64,000 nt of DNA, taken from the NCBI GenBank assembly GCA_021018815.1, contig JAITYX010000007.1:2481001-2545000 (forward strand), written 5' to 3'. The notes beneath the pieces are model-generated. The model was not told where the DNA came from. It made no database searches and saw nothing but the letters and a program-made list of their open reading frames with translations. The translations under genes and the position numbers were made by a program. This DNA comes from Talinum fruticosum. Its lineage: Eukaryota; Streptophyta; Magnoliopsida; Caryophyllales; Talinaceae. Of the stretch, positions 32,541 through 45,175 are shown in pieces; within the stretch, counting starts at the first letter, position 1, and the number at the start of each line of letters is the position of its first letter.

Positions 32541-33077
32541 GATCGAATTGTTTTGAGGTCAAAGAGAGTGAACTCAACAAACAGAGAGAGATTAAAGGAG
32601 TGCCGAGAACTTTGAGTGCGAGAGTAAGTGAGCGAGATTTTAGGTTAGCAGGGAGCAAAGTGGCGAAATGAAGGAAAAGGGGGTGCTATTTGTAGCGAAA
32701 GGAATGTCCTTCGATATTCATTCCGACCTAAACCTCCACCGGTCGCCTTAGATAGGCGTGACGTTTCTATCTCCAACGGTTATAATTCCAGTGTCTTTCT
32801 CCCAACGACTAGTTCACCGATCGATGCGCGCGATAGAGAGAGAGAGAAAAGAGAAATTTTAAAAGAAATTTCTCAATTCTCCACTAATGTAGAGATGATT
32901 TCAAAAGTTTAAAGTCTATTTTTCTCAAACCGAGTCCGACTTCAGTATAGTTTCCGAGTGACTCGAAAGCGCAAACAAATAATAACTCCTAGCTCGGTCT
33001 CACTTGTTATTAAGACAGTGAAGGAAAACATGTAACACATAATCATGCAAGATAATTTCTCTTAGAAAAACACATTA
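32541..33077 (-). promoter_or_regulatory. Putative internal promoter of the third ORF (B2)
   Basis: The TATA position is decayed (CTACAAATAG on the minus strand, 32686-32695). TCCAACGGTTA at 32772-32782 (plus strand) matches the MSA consensus YCYAACGGYYA; the second site (CCCAACGACTA, near 32801) has one change. A GA tract lies at 32833-32845 and a C/T-rich leader precedes the ATG. Confidence 0.5.
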
Positions 33078-35480
33078 TCATGCATTTATCGTGCCAAACT
33101 CATTCCTAATAAAACAAAACCGATCCTCACCAAGTGGCTTAGTAAAAATATCGACTAACCGAAATTTCGTAGGAATGAATTCAAGTTCAATATCACCTTT
33201 GTCGAATGGTATCTCGTAAAATGATACCTGACCTCAATATGCTTCGTCTTTGAGTGCTCGAACTAGATTCTTAGTGATGCTGATTGCACTCGATTATCGC
33301 ACTTGATTGGAATTGATTTGAATGATAGTCCAAGATCCTTCAAGTGTCGCTTGATCCATAGAATCTGAGCACAAGCATGTTCCAACTGCAATGTACTCGA
33401 CTTCAGCAGTTGATAGACCTATTGAGTTTTGCTTCTTTGAGTGCCAAGATATAATGGATTGACCCGTAAATTGGCATGCTCCCGATGTGCTCTTTCTATC
33501 ACCTTTGTATCCAGCATGGTCAGCATCTCAAGTATCTAATGAGGGTTAGTTCGAGTCTCTAGAGAACCATAGACCTAGATTCCGAGTCCCCGCAAGATAT
33601 CCGAAAATTCTCTTCACCGCAGTGAGATGTGATTAATTTGGATTAGCTTAGAATTTTGCACACAGTACATACACTAAACATAACGTCCGGCCTACTGGAT
33701 GTGAGATATAACAAAGATCCAATCATCCCTCAATAAAGTTTCGATCTACTCGCGTTACCTTTTTTCGTCCGAGTTTAATTTCATGTTGCTACTCATTCGT
33801 GTTCGCTGCGTGTTTTGCATCTTGAAGCTTGTACTTCTTCGACAACTCCTTGGTATACTTAGATTGATGGAAATAGATGCCATCTTTATCTTGTCTGATT
33901 TGTAGACCAAGAAAGAAATTGAGCTCTCCCATCATGCTTATTTGGAATTCCTGTCTCATTAACTCGAAAAATCTCGACAGACATTTTCATTAGTAGCTCC
34001 AAAGATTATATCATTTACATAAATCTGAGCAATAAGAAAGTTTTTTCCTTGGTTTTTATGAACAAGAGTTTTGTCAATATGACCTCTTTTAAAATCATTT
34101 TCAACAAAGAAACCGCTCGATCTTTCATACCAAGCTCCGGGAGCTTCTTTAAGACCATAAAGAGCCTTTTGCAACTTGAAAACATGATTTGGAAATTTTG
34201 AGTTTTCTAATCCAGGGGTTGCTTAACATAGATTTCCTCTTGAATGAAACCATTCAGAAAAGCACATTTGACATCCATTTGATACAATTTAATATTCATG
34301 CTTGATGCAAATGCCAATAGGATTCTAATTTCTTCAATCCTAGTAATCGGTGCATAGGTTTCCCCACAATCAATCCCTTCTTCTTGATTGTAACCTTGAG
34401 TCACACGTCTAACCTTATTTCGACTACCAATCCATCCTCATCCAGCTTGTTCTTGAAAGCCCATTTGGTTGCTATGATTAGGTGGTTAGAAGGTCGTTTG
34501 TTCAAAGTCCAGACTTGGTTTTTCTCAAATTGATTAAGTTCCTCTTGCATGGCCTCTATCGATTCAGGTTCATTAGGGTCTCTAGTGCATTTCTGGGTTT
34601 AGTTAACAATATGAATGCAATGAATGTACATAGATTTTGTAAGGAAGAGCGAGTTCTTACCCCATTGTTGATGTCAAACAAAATGTTCTCGAGTGGTTGG
34701 CTCGAACCATATTTCAATGCTCTACCTGTTCTCTGGTTTACCAGATTTGTTGGTTATACTCGGCCGATCTTCGTGATGTGATCTCGACCGAGTTTGCTCA
34801 TCTGTTTGATCTTCAACATTTTGAGCTGGCTCTTGAGCTGGTTCAATCTAAGTTATGATGTTCCGAGCCGCCTCATTCCGAGCTGCTTTCTTTTGACTCT
34901 GTCTAAGCTCGCCTTCAACAAGATCATCTACATCTCGACCGAGTTTCAAATATGAGAATGTTGACTCACTTGGTTTTCCCCGATCAATCTCATCAACCAC
35001 AATGTGGATGCTTTCTTGGTGAGGTGATCTTTACCATTATCGTGAATATAGCACTTACATCCGAAGGGTTTCAAGTATGAAGTGTTAGGTTTCTTTCCCG
35101 AGTCAAGCTCGTATGGAGTTTTCTTCAAGATGGGTCTAATGACGCATCTGTTTAGTGTGTAGCTTGCTGTGTTGGATCGCTTCAGCCCAGTAAATAGTAA
35201 GGTAGATCGTGTTCAATCATCATCGTCCTTCCTATTTCTTCAAAAGCTTCGGTTCTTTCTCTCCAGTATTCCATTCTCGTTGAGGAGTTCTGGGTGCTAA
35301 GAAGTTGTGAGAGATACCATTCTTATTGCAAAACCGTGCAAATTCCGAGTAATCGAACTCCCTTCCATGGTCGGTTCGAATTTTTCTAATTTGAGTCTAA
35401 GACTCTACTTGAATTGTCTTGCAGAGTCGTGCAAATTTTGAGTAAACGAACTCTTTGAAAGCTTCATTTTTGTTATTAAG
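33078..35480 (-). pseudogene. B2 pol fragment: integrase C-terminus, RT, RNase H
   Basis: Stop at 33078 after the N-E-L-G block. RT has T-Q-G-Y-N-Q-E-E-G-I-D-C-G-E-T and V-K-C-A-F-L-N-G-F, but the catalytic Y-V-D-D is Y-V-N-D (near 34020). The integrase part keeps K-K-T-P-Y-E-L and F-G-C-K-C but has lost the following S-D-E-G-I-F block by deletion near 35020. At about 35480 the integrase stops and gag tail sequence begins, so protease and the integrase N-terminal half are gone. Confidence 0.85.
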
Positions 35481-35486
35481 AAAGCA

Positions 35487-38400
35487 AATCCTCCTTTCAT
35501 TTGTATGAATAGGACCATGCTCAGCCTTCCCGAATTTCACAGTTCTGGAATCCTTTTTGAAAATATTTTAATAGAAATTAGATTCCTCCTCTTCGTTAAA
35601 ACCAAGTCCTTCTTTTCCGAAGGAGACACATTGAAAGCCTACAAGCATGTCAAGGTTTTTCTAACCTTGAGTAAATTTCAAAACAAGCTCTTGAGATTCA
35701 TTGAGCTTTCATTTTAGATGCTCATTTTCTCTTCGAGTGACTCGGACTCGGCCTCATTAGCTTGAGCACTAGTCTTGAGTTCTCTTATAGTAAGTCTCAG
35801 CTTTTCCGATTCATTTTTCAAACCATTGCTCTCGAAGTAAGAGACTCAAGTTGTTCTTTGAACCGAGAAGAGTCGAATTGGACTTTTCTTCCAAAGTATA
35901 AATATATTTGGCTAAATCAACTTTGGAGAACTTGAGAAAGTATTCAATTACCTCCCGAGGACACGTCTCCTCGGTGTCTAAGTTGTCGAATCGACTCGGA
36001 TTTAGGTTCTAAGTCCGTTAGTGCCATCAACCATTTTGAGCCATCCGAATCTTCATCTTCTTCGGATAAGTCTTTATCACTCCATGTGGCCATCATAGCC
36101 TTCTTCTTTCTGTCCCTTTTTCTCCTTGGACAGTCTTTGACTATATGATCTTTGCTGCCATATTCAAAACAACCGGAGTTCTTAGTTAAAGATAACTTTG
36201 AAGGGGACGAGTGTACCTTTCTCGTTATTCTTATCTTTCTTGTAGAACTCTTCCTTTGGCCTCTTCTCTCATTTCTTGTGCTTCATCATTCGTTTGAAGC
36301 CTCTAGAAATAAGTGCCATGAGATCTTCTTCCGAGTCCGAGGAACTCATAATTTCTCCTCTCGCTTTCTAAGGCTTTCAGCAGCAATGTTCGTTTTGGTG
36401 TCGACCTCAACATCCTCTTCTTCTAGAGGGATTTCATGGGTAAGAAGCTTCCCAATCGCTTCGTCTACCTTTAGTTGAGAGAGGTTCCGAGCTTCCTCAA
36501 TTGCGGCCACCTTGGGACCCTATCTTCTCTTAGGTAGACTTCTTAGAATTTTTCCGCACATTTCCTCATGGAAATCTTTCTACCTAGAGATTTGATATTG
36601 TTTGTAATCTCAGTGAAGCGTATAAACATCCGAGTGATGTTTTCTTCTAGCTCCATCTTGAATAGCTCACATTTGTGAAGGTATTGACTTATCTTTGCTT
36701 GTCCGACTTGGCTTGTTCCTTCATATGTGTTGACAAGAGTGACCCACACATCTTTAGTCATGTCACAGGCTGACACTCGTTGTATTCTTCCGAGCTGTTA
36801 GCATACATCATAATGTTCATCGCTTTGAAGTTCTTTCGAACTTTTCGAAGACTCGGACACTGCTCAATATTCTTCCGAGTCATGCAAAAGGAATCGGGTA
36901 TAACGATTCTACATGTAGAGTTTTGATTCCAAGGCATTCTCTCGTGTCTTAGAAACTTACTTGAGTAAAATAGTTTTTCTCTAAGTGATTCGGCCCTCAC
37001 TTATCTCTTTTATCGCTTTCAATTAGCGACTCGAAAACCGGTTCTTTATTCCGAGTCCACTCCCACTCGGACTAATCGCATTTCGAATATACCAAGTATT
37101 TCGCCGTTTCTCACTCGTAATCCGACTTATGGTTATTTATTCTATCGTTTGCATAGTCGGTATTCGTAGTTCATTTCATGCTTAGTCTATATCAAGCTTT
37201 TCTCACTCGATATTCGTTATAGAACGTGATTCCTCGCATAAGACTAAGTCATATGGGATTCCGAGTATCATGGATATTAGACTCGTAAAATTCCATTTCT
37301 TTTCCGACTCGGATAATCAATTGCGTAATTATCATAATTATTTTATTATCTCGTGTCTAACCTTGGACCAAAGTATTTTATACTTTGAGAACCGAAGGTG
37401 TTTTACTTTTGTAGGTTATTCAATCGAGGATATTCTTTTCAAACTACAAAAGTAGCTGGCTCGTAACGTCAAATCACCAAGCAGATATGGCTTTTCACCT
37501 CCCCGCTTTAGTCCCGTAAGATTGTGTCGAAGCCGTCCGCTTCCATATCCGAAAACTGGAACGCTAAGCCTAACGGTGGTTTCCACCTCATTTTTCAAGA
37601 CACAACCGATGGTTTTGGGATTTCCAAGAGAGTTAAACCGTTGTTCAATGTCCATATTTCAACGGATACTTTCCGAGTGACTCGTAAAGCCATTATCAAT
37701 GATCACGAAGAGTCTAAGTCGGCAGATGAAGATAACGGCTACTCGCTTGGTTATCTATAAATAGAAGCCACTTCACATGACATGGAGGTTGGCGAACATA
37801 TTGTTTATACACATACTTGCTCAAAGTTATTGTATTTACTTTCAATCTTCAACTTACAACTCCCACTCTGTAATTCATTACTCTCGAGTTGTAAGGTCTT
37901 GTACTCGCTACAAACTCTTCTTACATTCCTTGTAAGGTCCCTTGACTAAGCTGTAAGGGTTAACTCAGCTTAGTTGTCCCTAGCTGTAAGGGTTATCTCA
38001 GCTAGGAAGTACTAGATCGGATAAGGTATCTTCCGAGTCTAGGAAAACTTGTATAGAGTTGTCCAAGGGAGCAACTCGGGTTCGATCAGCTCACGGTATT
38101 TTGTGGACTCAAAATAGTGGATTTGACTTCGTGTCCGGATTGACACGGGCCGTGGTTTTCTGCCCCGGGAGGGTTTCGACGTAAAATCTCTCGTGTTCTC
38201 TTTCCGAGTTCATTCTAGACTCGGACATGACCTAACTCGCTCTTATTTCTTCCGATTCATTGCTTTCGAGTCCAATCTTTTCTCGACCTCGTGTTTAGAC
38301 TCAAAACTGTCATTGCCTCTTTTCTCGTCAAAAGAGTGTGTTTTCGCGAAGAATTTTCTATCACCCTATTTACCCCCCGTAGGGTGACTCGGACTCTCCC

Positions 38401-38645
38401 GACCAAACCTTCACTTTTCCGACTCTTCATTGGTGTTCTCGAACTCCGCTTTAGGCATAGGTCTTGTATCTTCCATCTTCATTGCAATGTAATTGCCTTC
38501 TTGTATGATGTTCCGGACATCATCATCCTTATCCAAGCAAAAAGCATTCCATTAGCTTCTTCTAGTGCACAAAGTTTAATCCTTTGAACTTTTGTGGTCC
38601 GGTGGAAGATCTTCCTTTATCAAACTCTCCGTTGTTCCGAGCCAT
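35487..38645 (-). pseudogene. B2 gag, interrupted by an inverted solo LTR
   Basis: Starts at 38645. The N-terminal part (38414-38645) and the main part (35487-36840) are separated by the plus-oriented solo LTR 36846-38413. The copia gag domain (W-V-T-L-V-N-T-Y-E-G-T-S, F-T-E-I-T-N-N-I-K-S) and zinc-knuckle region (near 36150; the first Cys is replaced by Tyr) are visible. The tail fuses directly to integrase at about 35485. Confidence 0.85.
36846..38413 (+). mobile_element. Inverted copia solo LTR inside B2 gag
   Basis: 1,568 bp of the same LTR family in opposite orientation to the array, from CGAAGACTCGG (first T changed to C) to AAACCTTCA, flanked by a perfect CTTTT duplication (36841-36845 and 38414-38418). 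Removing insert and one duplication restores the gag sequence seen in B1. TATA box TATAAATAG near 37757. Confidence 0.93.
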
Positions 38646-38690
38646 ATGATCTTTAGACCTTTGGATTGTTAGATCCTTTATGAAAGGCTA

Positions 38691-38703
38691 GGCTCTAGTA
38701 CTA
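38691..38703 (-). other. B2 primer-binding site (decayed)
   Basis: Minus strand TAGTACTAGAGCC against the expected TGGTATCAGAGCC. Unlike A, B1 and B3 it keeps full length but has substitutions. Confidence 0.65.
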
Positions 38704-38705
38704 AT

Positions 38706-40186
38706 TGAAGGTTTGCTCTTGGAGAGTCTTAGTCACCCTGGAGGGGGAGTGAATAAGGTGATGAGGAAATTTTAACAAACTTAAAAGATTTAAGCTTGAG
38801 AAGAATGAACAAGACAATCTCGATCTAGATTGGACTCGTAAAGGTGTAAACTTAGAGATACATGGAAACCCTTCCGGGGCAGAAAACCACGGACAGATGC
38901 TAGTTTAAGCACCAAGTCAAATCCACTATTTTAAATCTACAAAATACAACAGACTAACTTAACCGAATTGCTCCCTTAGACAATTCCTTACAGAGTTTTC
39001 GTAGACTCGAAATTCCCTTATCCGATCTAGTACTTCCAAACTAAGGTAACCTTTACAACTCGGGACAATTGAGCTGAGTTAACCTTTACAGCTCATTCAT
39101 TGGACCTTACTTAGAAAGTAAGAAGAGTATGTAACTGATTACAAGACTTTACAACTCGTAAAGTATGAATTACAAGCTAGGAGTTGTAAGTAGAAGATTG
39201 AATATGAATACAATGACTTTTGCTTAAGTAATGTGTTTCAACAATAATTCCAATAATCTTCAAGTCTTGTGAAGTGGCTTCTATTTATAGATGACCAAGC
39301 AGATCAGCCGTTGTGACTTAATTCCGAACGAAGTCCTTGATCGTTGTAACGGCTCTTCCGAGTCGCTCGAAAAGATCCATTGAGATGTGAATGTCATACA
39401 ATGACTCTTGGCTGCTAAAGGTGCTCTAGTTAGCTGGTGATGTCTCGAAAAGTAAGGTGGAAACCACTCGTTGAGTCTTAGCATTGAAGTTTTTCAGTTT
39501 TGGAAATAGACAACCACGACACGGCGTCCGAGCCATGTTCGAAGTAGAAAAGCCTTGTCTGCTGGTGATTGATAGCTTGAAGCCGGTTACTTTTATAATT
39601 CAAAAATGAGATAACCTCGTTTAGATAACCGACAAAAGTAAATCATTTTGGTTCTTAAAGTATAAAATACTTTGGTGAAAGATTAGGCATAGATAATAAT
39701 TTAATTAGGAGAATTAAGTGCATAATTTTAAGCCTAGAAGAGTGGAATTTTCTGAGTCTAATATTCATTATACTCACATTCCATCGTAGTCAGTCATAAG
39801 AAAGATCAAGTTAAAAGAGGGAAAACATCAAAGTTTAAGGACTTGATCCGGATAAACAATTCTCATACAAACCGACTTAGAAAGATGAATTAACACTCGT
39901 AATTCACTTTGCCTTGAAATATGCATTCGAAGTCGGATAAGAAGTGTTAGAGAGATTATTTGAATATGCGATAAATCCGAGTGATGTCCGAGTGACTCGG
40001 AAACCTCAATGTGAGAAGATAAACAAAAATGTGTTTTCCGAGTCGAGTCAGAAATGAAAGAAAACTTATAAATAAGTTTCTATAACACTCACAATGACTT
40101 GTAATCAAAATTTAGGAGGAATGAGGTTTGTATGTGAGTCTTTATTTATTACTTAGAATGATCTAGGTTTAGATTATGAGTCTTTA
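38706..40186 (-). repeat. Array LTR2
   Basis: About 1,480 bp, TATA box near 39282-39291 (minus). Its right end runs directly into B3 third-ORF sequence: the polypurine tract and about 450 bp of 3' UTR seen beside LTR1 and LTR3 are deleted here. Confidence 0.88.
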
Positions 40187-40218
40187 GATGTTTGGACAAA
40201 AAAAGAAAAAAAAAGAAA

Positions 40219-41853
40219 TTAGGATGGGGGTACTGGGGTGCTGTGTGTGTCTGAGGTGGTTGAGCGAGCAGTGGCGCCATCGCTGGTAAGCCCGAGAGCA
40301 CGTTGAAGATCAGGGCGGCGCCAGCATTGGGATCTCAAGTAGCGGCTCAGCTCCGAGTGGGTGACCCGAACTAAGTCATCTAGAGACTTATCCTCTTGGA
40401 AAACCACGGAGGGGGTGCTTCTTCCGGCTTGATCGCCGTGGATCGACCAACGTCCGCGGGGTCTTCCGACCCACTCCGACTACCGTCCGAGCTTATCAGC
40501 TCGGTTGAGGAACCGCAGCCCTTGTCCCTTGCCTTCCTCCTTCTCTTCTTCCTTCTCTCGCCTCCTTCTCTTCTTCCTTCTCTCGCCTCCTTCTCTTCGT
40601 CCTTCTCCTCGGCATGAGCCGCTTCACTGCAACTTCCTCTTCTTCTTCTCGCGTGTCCGGAGGGAGACTTGGCAGGGTCGAGGACTCCTCATAAGTATCC
40701 GAGCTATTTGGGTCTTGAGCAGCCTTGGTTCGCCTTTCGTGGAGGAGCTCAAGTTGCTCACGTTGCTCCTTGACCAGGCTCTTCATCTATACTAGCAGAT
40801 GCTGATGCTCCCGAATCCGAGATTGGACCGTGTTCTAGTTTATGACGATATTCGAAGGACAGCTTTGTAAGAGCAAAGAATGGCCCGAAAATCTTCGGTC
40901 ACGAGAGGAGAGCTTGTCTAGCAAGACTGTAGACAAGGCGGTAGTGGCTTGAGGATGAGGTCCTAAGGTGGATGCACCACCAGGTGGAGGAAGGAGATAT
41001 AGGGGAGTCCGAGTCCGAGGTGGGGTGAAGGGGACCTCTGTTATGACTCATGGACCCGGATGCCATGTTTGGTTTCCTGGTATCCGTATCCCGAAGTTCC
41101 TTCCTGCCAATAATAATGGCAGCCTTAGACACTCAATTTAGGTCCGAGGGAAGGGGAACCTTAAACTACTTGAAGACTATAGTAAAAAGGGCTCCCGAGG
41201 GAAGAGGAGAGGTTTTCTTGGATTAAGCTACCACAAGTGGCCATTTGCTCGATGATGGCTGGGAAGAGGTCTACATCGTATCCCTTGAGGATATCGAACA
41301 AAGCTTTGAGAATCTTAGAGTTTGGATTCTCCTTGGTTGAATGATGAGAGAAGAAAGTTCTCATGAGAAGAAAACAAAGAAGTTTGGCCTCGGTCTTTAT
41401 CCGAGTCACCGAGAAATTCTTTCGTGACTCGGGGACTTCCTTGGCATATTTTTCAAAGAACTCATCCGCAATCTTGTTGAAAGGGATAGGATTGCAGTTG
41501 AGAAAGAGATAGGAAACTTTGAAAAGACCATGGAGGAGGGCAAGGTTGATGCGCACAATCGTGTCGTGAACTCTTGAGGTGATGACTCCCTCGAGTAGGA
41601 CAAGTTAGAATAGAACTAAGCAATGAGTTCTGGATAGATAAACTCACTAAAGCAAAGGAAGTTGTAAACTCCGAGTGGTTTTAATATGATTCAACCACGA
41701 AAACGATGTGGTTGGGAAGAACTTGTCATCCAATGTGAGGTGTTGGGTGACAAAGATTTTTGAGGGGTTAGAGGTGCCCTTTTGGGTTTGCTTAGTGTAA
41801 GGTTTCTTGGTCGCAGACTCTAGAAAATCTTAGGCTGAACCTCCTTTAGCCAT
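40219..41853 (-). pseudogene. B3 third ORF (function unknown)
   Basis: ATG at 41853 (M-A-K-G-G), stop at 40219. Conserved blocks as in the other copies: D-D-K-F-F-P-T-T-S-F-S-W-L, L-L-H-G-L-F-K-V-S, N-P-I-P-F-N-K-I-A-D-E-F-F-E-K-Y-A-K-E, R-T-F-F-S-H-H, and a well preserved coiled coil K-S-L-V-K-E-Q-R-E-Q-L-E-L-L-H-E-R-R (near 40760) followed by an acidic/Lys-Glu run (40540-40640). A stop shortly after the start and several frameshifts break it. Confidence 0.8.
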
Positions 41854-41893
41854 GGCTGATGAATTTGGAGTGAAAGAGAGTGAACTTGAAAGA

Positions 41894-41946
<53 letters not shown>

Positions 41947-42442
41947 ATAGAGTACCGAGAGCTTTGAGTGCGAGAGTGAGTAAGTGAGAGATTAGGTTAG
42001 CAGAGAGTAAATCAGCGAAATGAAGGAAAAGGGATGCTATTTATAATGAAAGGAATGTCCTTCAGTATTCGGTGTGACCTAAACCTCCAACTATCGCCTC
42101 GCACAGGTGTGACATTTCTGTCTCCAACGGTTAGAATTCTGGTGACTTTCTTCCAATGGCTAGTTCACCGATCAATGCGCTAGAGAGAGAGAGAAAGAGA
42201 AATTTTAAAAGAAATTTATGAAATTCTCTACTAATCTAGAGATGATTTCAAAAGTTTGAAGTCCATTTTTCTCAAAACCGAGTTCAACTCAGTATGGTTT
42301 TTGAATGACTCGTAAGGCACAAACATATGATAACTCCTAGCTCAGTCTCACTGGGTCAATCGAACCAATTGTTATTAAGACAAAGATAGGAAACATATAA
42401 CACATAATCATGCAAGAAAATTTCAGTTAGAAAATCACACAA
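41854..42442 (-). promoter_or_regulatory. Putative internal promoter of the third ORF (B3)
   Basis: TTATAAATAG on the minus strand (42037-42046), about 190 nt before the ATG. TCCAACGGTTA at 42123-42133 matches the MSA consensus. The leader includes a long (AG)n tract at 41896-41944. Confidence 0.55.
41896..41944. repeat. (AG)n microsatellite
   Basis: About 24 AG units in the leader of the B3 third ORF. Shorter GA/CT tracts lie at the matching place in B4 (50478-50498) and, further upstream, in C (58647-58672). Confidence 0.95.
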
Positions 42443-45112
42443 TCATGCATTAATCTTACCAAGTTCATTCCTAACAAAGCAAAACCGATCCTCACTAAGT
42501 GGCTTAGTGAAAATATAAGTTAATTGAAATTTCATAGGAATGAATTCAAGTTCAATATCACCTTTCTCAAAATGGTATCTCGTAAAATGATACCTGACCT
42601 CAATGTGTTTTGTCTTTGAATGCTCGAACTGGATTCTTAGTGATGCTGATTGCACTCCGATTATCACACTTGATTGGAATTGATTTGAATGAAAGTACAA
42701 GATCCTTTAAGTGTTGCTTGATCCATAGAATCTGAGCACAGTGATGCTCCAGCTTGCAATGTACTCAGCTTCAGCAGCTTGATAGAGCAACCGAGTTTTG
42801 CTTCTTTAAGTGCCAAGATATAAGGGATTGACCTGAAACCGGCATGCTCCTGATGTGCTCTTTCTATCAACCTTGTATCCAGTATAGTCAGCATCCGAGT
42901 ATCTAGTGAGGGTCGGTTCCGAGTCTCTTGAGAACCATAGACCTAAATTCCGAGTCCTTACAAGATATCTAAAGATTCTCTTCACCGCAGTGAGATGTGA
43001 TTCTTTTGGATTAGCTTGGAAACTTGGACACGGACATACGCTAAACATAATGTTTGGTCTACTGGATGTGAGATATAAAAGAGATCCAATCATACCTCGA
43101 TAGAGTTTCCGATCCACTTCTTTCCCTTTTTCGTCCGAGTCCGAGCTTCATGATGCTACTCATTGGTGTTGCTGCATGTTTTACATCTTGAAGCTTGTAC
43201 TTCTTCAGCAACTCCTTGGTATACTTAGATTGATGGAAATAGATGCCATCTTTATCTTGTCCGATTTGTAGACCAAGAAAGAAATTGAGCTCTCCCATCA
43301 TGCTCTTTTGGAAATCCTATCTCATTAACTCGTAAAAATCTCGACAGAGATTTTCATTAGTAACTCCAAAATTATATCATCAACATAAATCTAAGCAATA
43401 AGAAAGTATTTCCCTTGATTTTTATGAAAAGAGTTTTTTCAATCTGACCTTTTTAAAATCATTTTCAACCAAGAAACTACTCAATCTTTCATTCCAAGCT
43501 CTGGGAGCTTGTATAAGACCATAAAGAGCCTTTTGCAACTTGAAAACATGATTTGGAAATTATGAGTTTTCAAACCCGGGGTTGCTCATCATAGACTTCC
43601 TCTTGAATGAAACCATTCAGAAAAGCATATTTGACATCTATTTGATACAACTTAATATTCATGCTTGATGCAAATGCTAAGAGGATTCTAATTACTTGGA
43701 TCCTAGCAATCGGTGCAAAGGTTTCCCAACAATCAATCCCTTCTTCTTGATTGTAACCTTGAACCATAAGTCTTGCATTATTTCTGATTACCAACCCATC
43801 CTTATCCAGCTTGCTCTTGAAAACCGATTTGGTTCCTATGACTGGGTGGTCGAAGGTCGTTTGGTCAAAGTCCGGACTTGGTTTCTCTCAAATTGATTAA
43901 GTTCCTCTTGCATGACCTTTACCCATTCAGGTTTATTTAGGGCCTCTAGTGCATTTCTAGGTTCAGTTAATGATATGAATGTAGTGAATAAATGTAGATT
44001 TTGCAAAGAAGAATGAGTTCTTACCTCACTCGTTGATGTTAGACAAAATGTTCTCGAGTGGGTGGCGCAAAGCATATTTAAATGCCCCGCCTGTTCTCTC
44101 GGTTCACCAGATTTGTTGGTTGAAGTGGCTGATCTTCGGTGATCTGATCTAACCGAGTTTGCTCATCCGCTTGACCTTCAGTATTCCGAGCTAGCTCCTG
44201 AGCTGGTTCAATCCGAGTCATGATGTTCGAGCCGCCTCATTCCGAGTTGCTTTCCTTTGACTCTATTTGAGCTCATCTTCATCTCGACTTAGCTTCAAGT
44301 CCGAGAATGTTGACTCACTTTTTTCCCCTGATCAATCTCATCACAAACAACGTGGATGCTTTCTTCCACTTTGTTAGTTCTTTTATTGAAAACACGATAT
44401 GCTTTACTATGAGATGAATAACCTAGAAAGATACCTTCATCCGACCGAGCATTAAACTTGGTCACGTGATCCTTACCGTTATTATAAACAAAACACTTAC
44501 ATCTGAAGCGCTTAATGTATGAGATATTGGGTTTTTTCCCTTGTAGAGCTCCTATGGAGTTTTCTTCCGGATGGGTCCGATGAAGCATCCGTTCGAGTGT
44601 GTAGTTTGTTGTGTTGATCGCCTCAGCCTAGAAATAGTAAGGTAGATCATATTCAATCAACCTTGTCCTACGTATTTCTTCAAGAGTTCGGTTCTTTCTC
44701 TCCACTACTGCATTCTGTTGAGGAGTTCTAGATGTAGAGAAGTTGTGAGAGATACCATTCTTCTCGCAAAACTCTGCAAATTCCGAGTAATTGAACTCCC
44801 TTCCATGGTCGGTTCGAATTCTTCCGATCCGAGTCCGAGACTCTACTTGAACTTTCTTGCAGAGCTTATTGAACACTTTGAAAGCTTCATTTTTGTACTT
44901 TAATCCCTTGACAGAATAGACTGGGCTGACCAGGTTGTCTTCTTTCCCAATCTTGCCTATTCCAACTATCTTCGTCATATCTGTCATCTCTAAAAGCGAC
45001 TTTGCCTCCTTTGTAGTTTTTCAACTCGGAAAAGAGTCTTGAATCTCCTAACATGTGGCGTGAGCATCTCGCTGTCTAAGTACCAATGACCTTTTGTCCT
45101 TTTCTGAGTTTC
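42443..45112 (-). pseudogene. B3 pol: partial protease, integrase C-terminal half, RT, RNase H
   Basis: Stop at 42443. RNase H keeps D-R-K-S-T-S-G-A-C (near 42860). RT keeps Q-G-Y-N-Q-E-E-G-I-D-C and Y-V-D-D (near 43385), the latter just after an in-frame stop. Integrase retains R-T-D-H-G-R-E and V-V-E-R-K-N, but a deletion near 44894 joins protease K-G-L-K-Y directly to K-N-E-A-F-K, removing the zinc domain and the first catalytic Asp. The protease active site (near 45065) is frameshifted by an extra base in AGCGAGATG. Confidence 0.87.
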
Positions 45113-45175
45113 CTATAAGTTAAAAACAGACTAACCCTTCTCACTTCCTCTAACGAACCCAGTGACTCCCTTTAC
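45113..45175 (-). other. Intron-like segment at the gag-pol junction (B3)
   Basis: 63 nt from CCACAA|GTAAAG to AACTTATAG. Carries the conserved GGTTAG stop. Homologous to 16733-16796. Confidence 0.45.
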
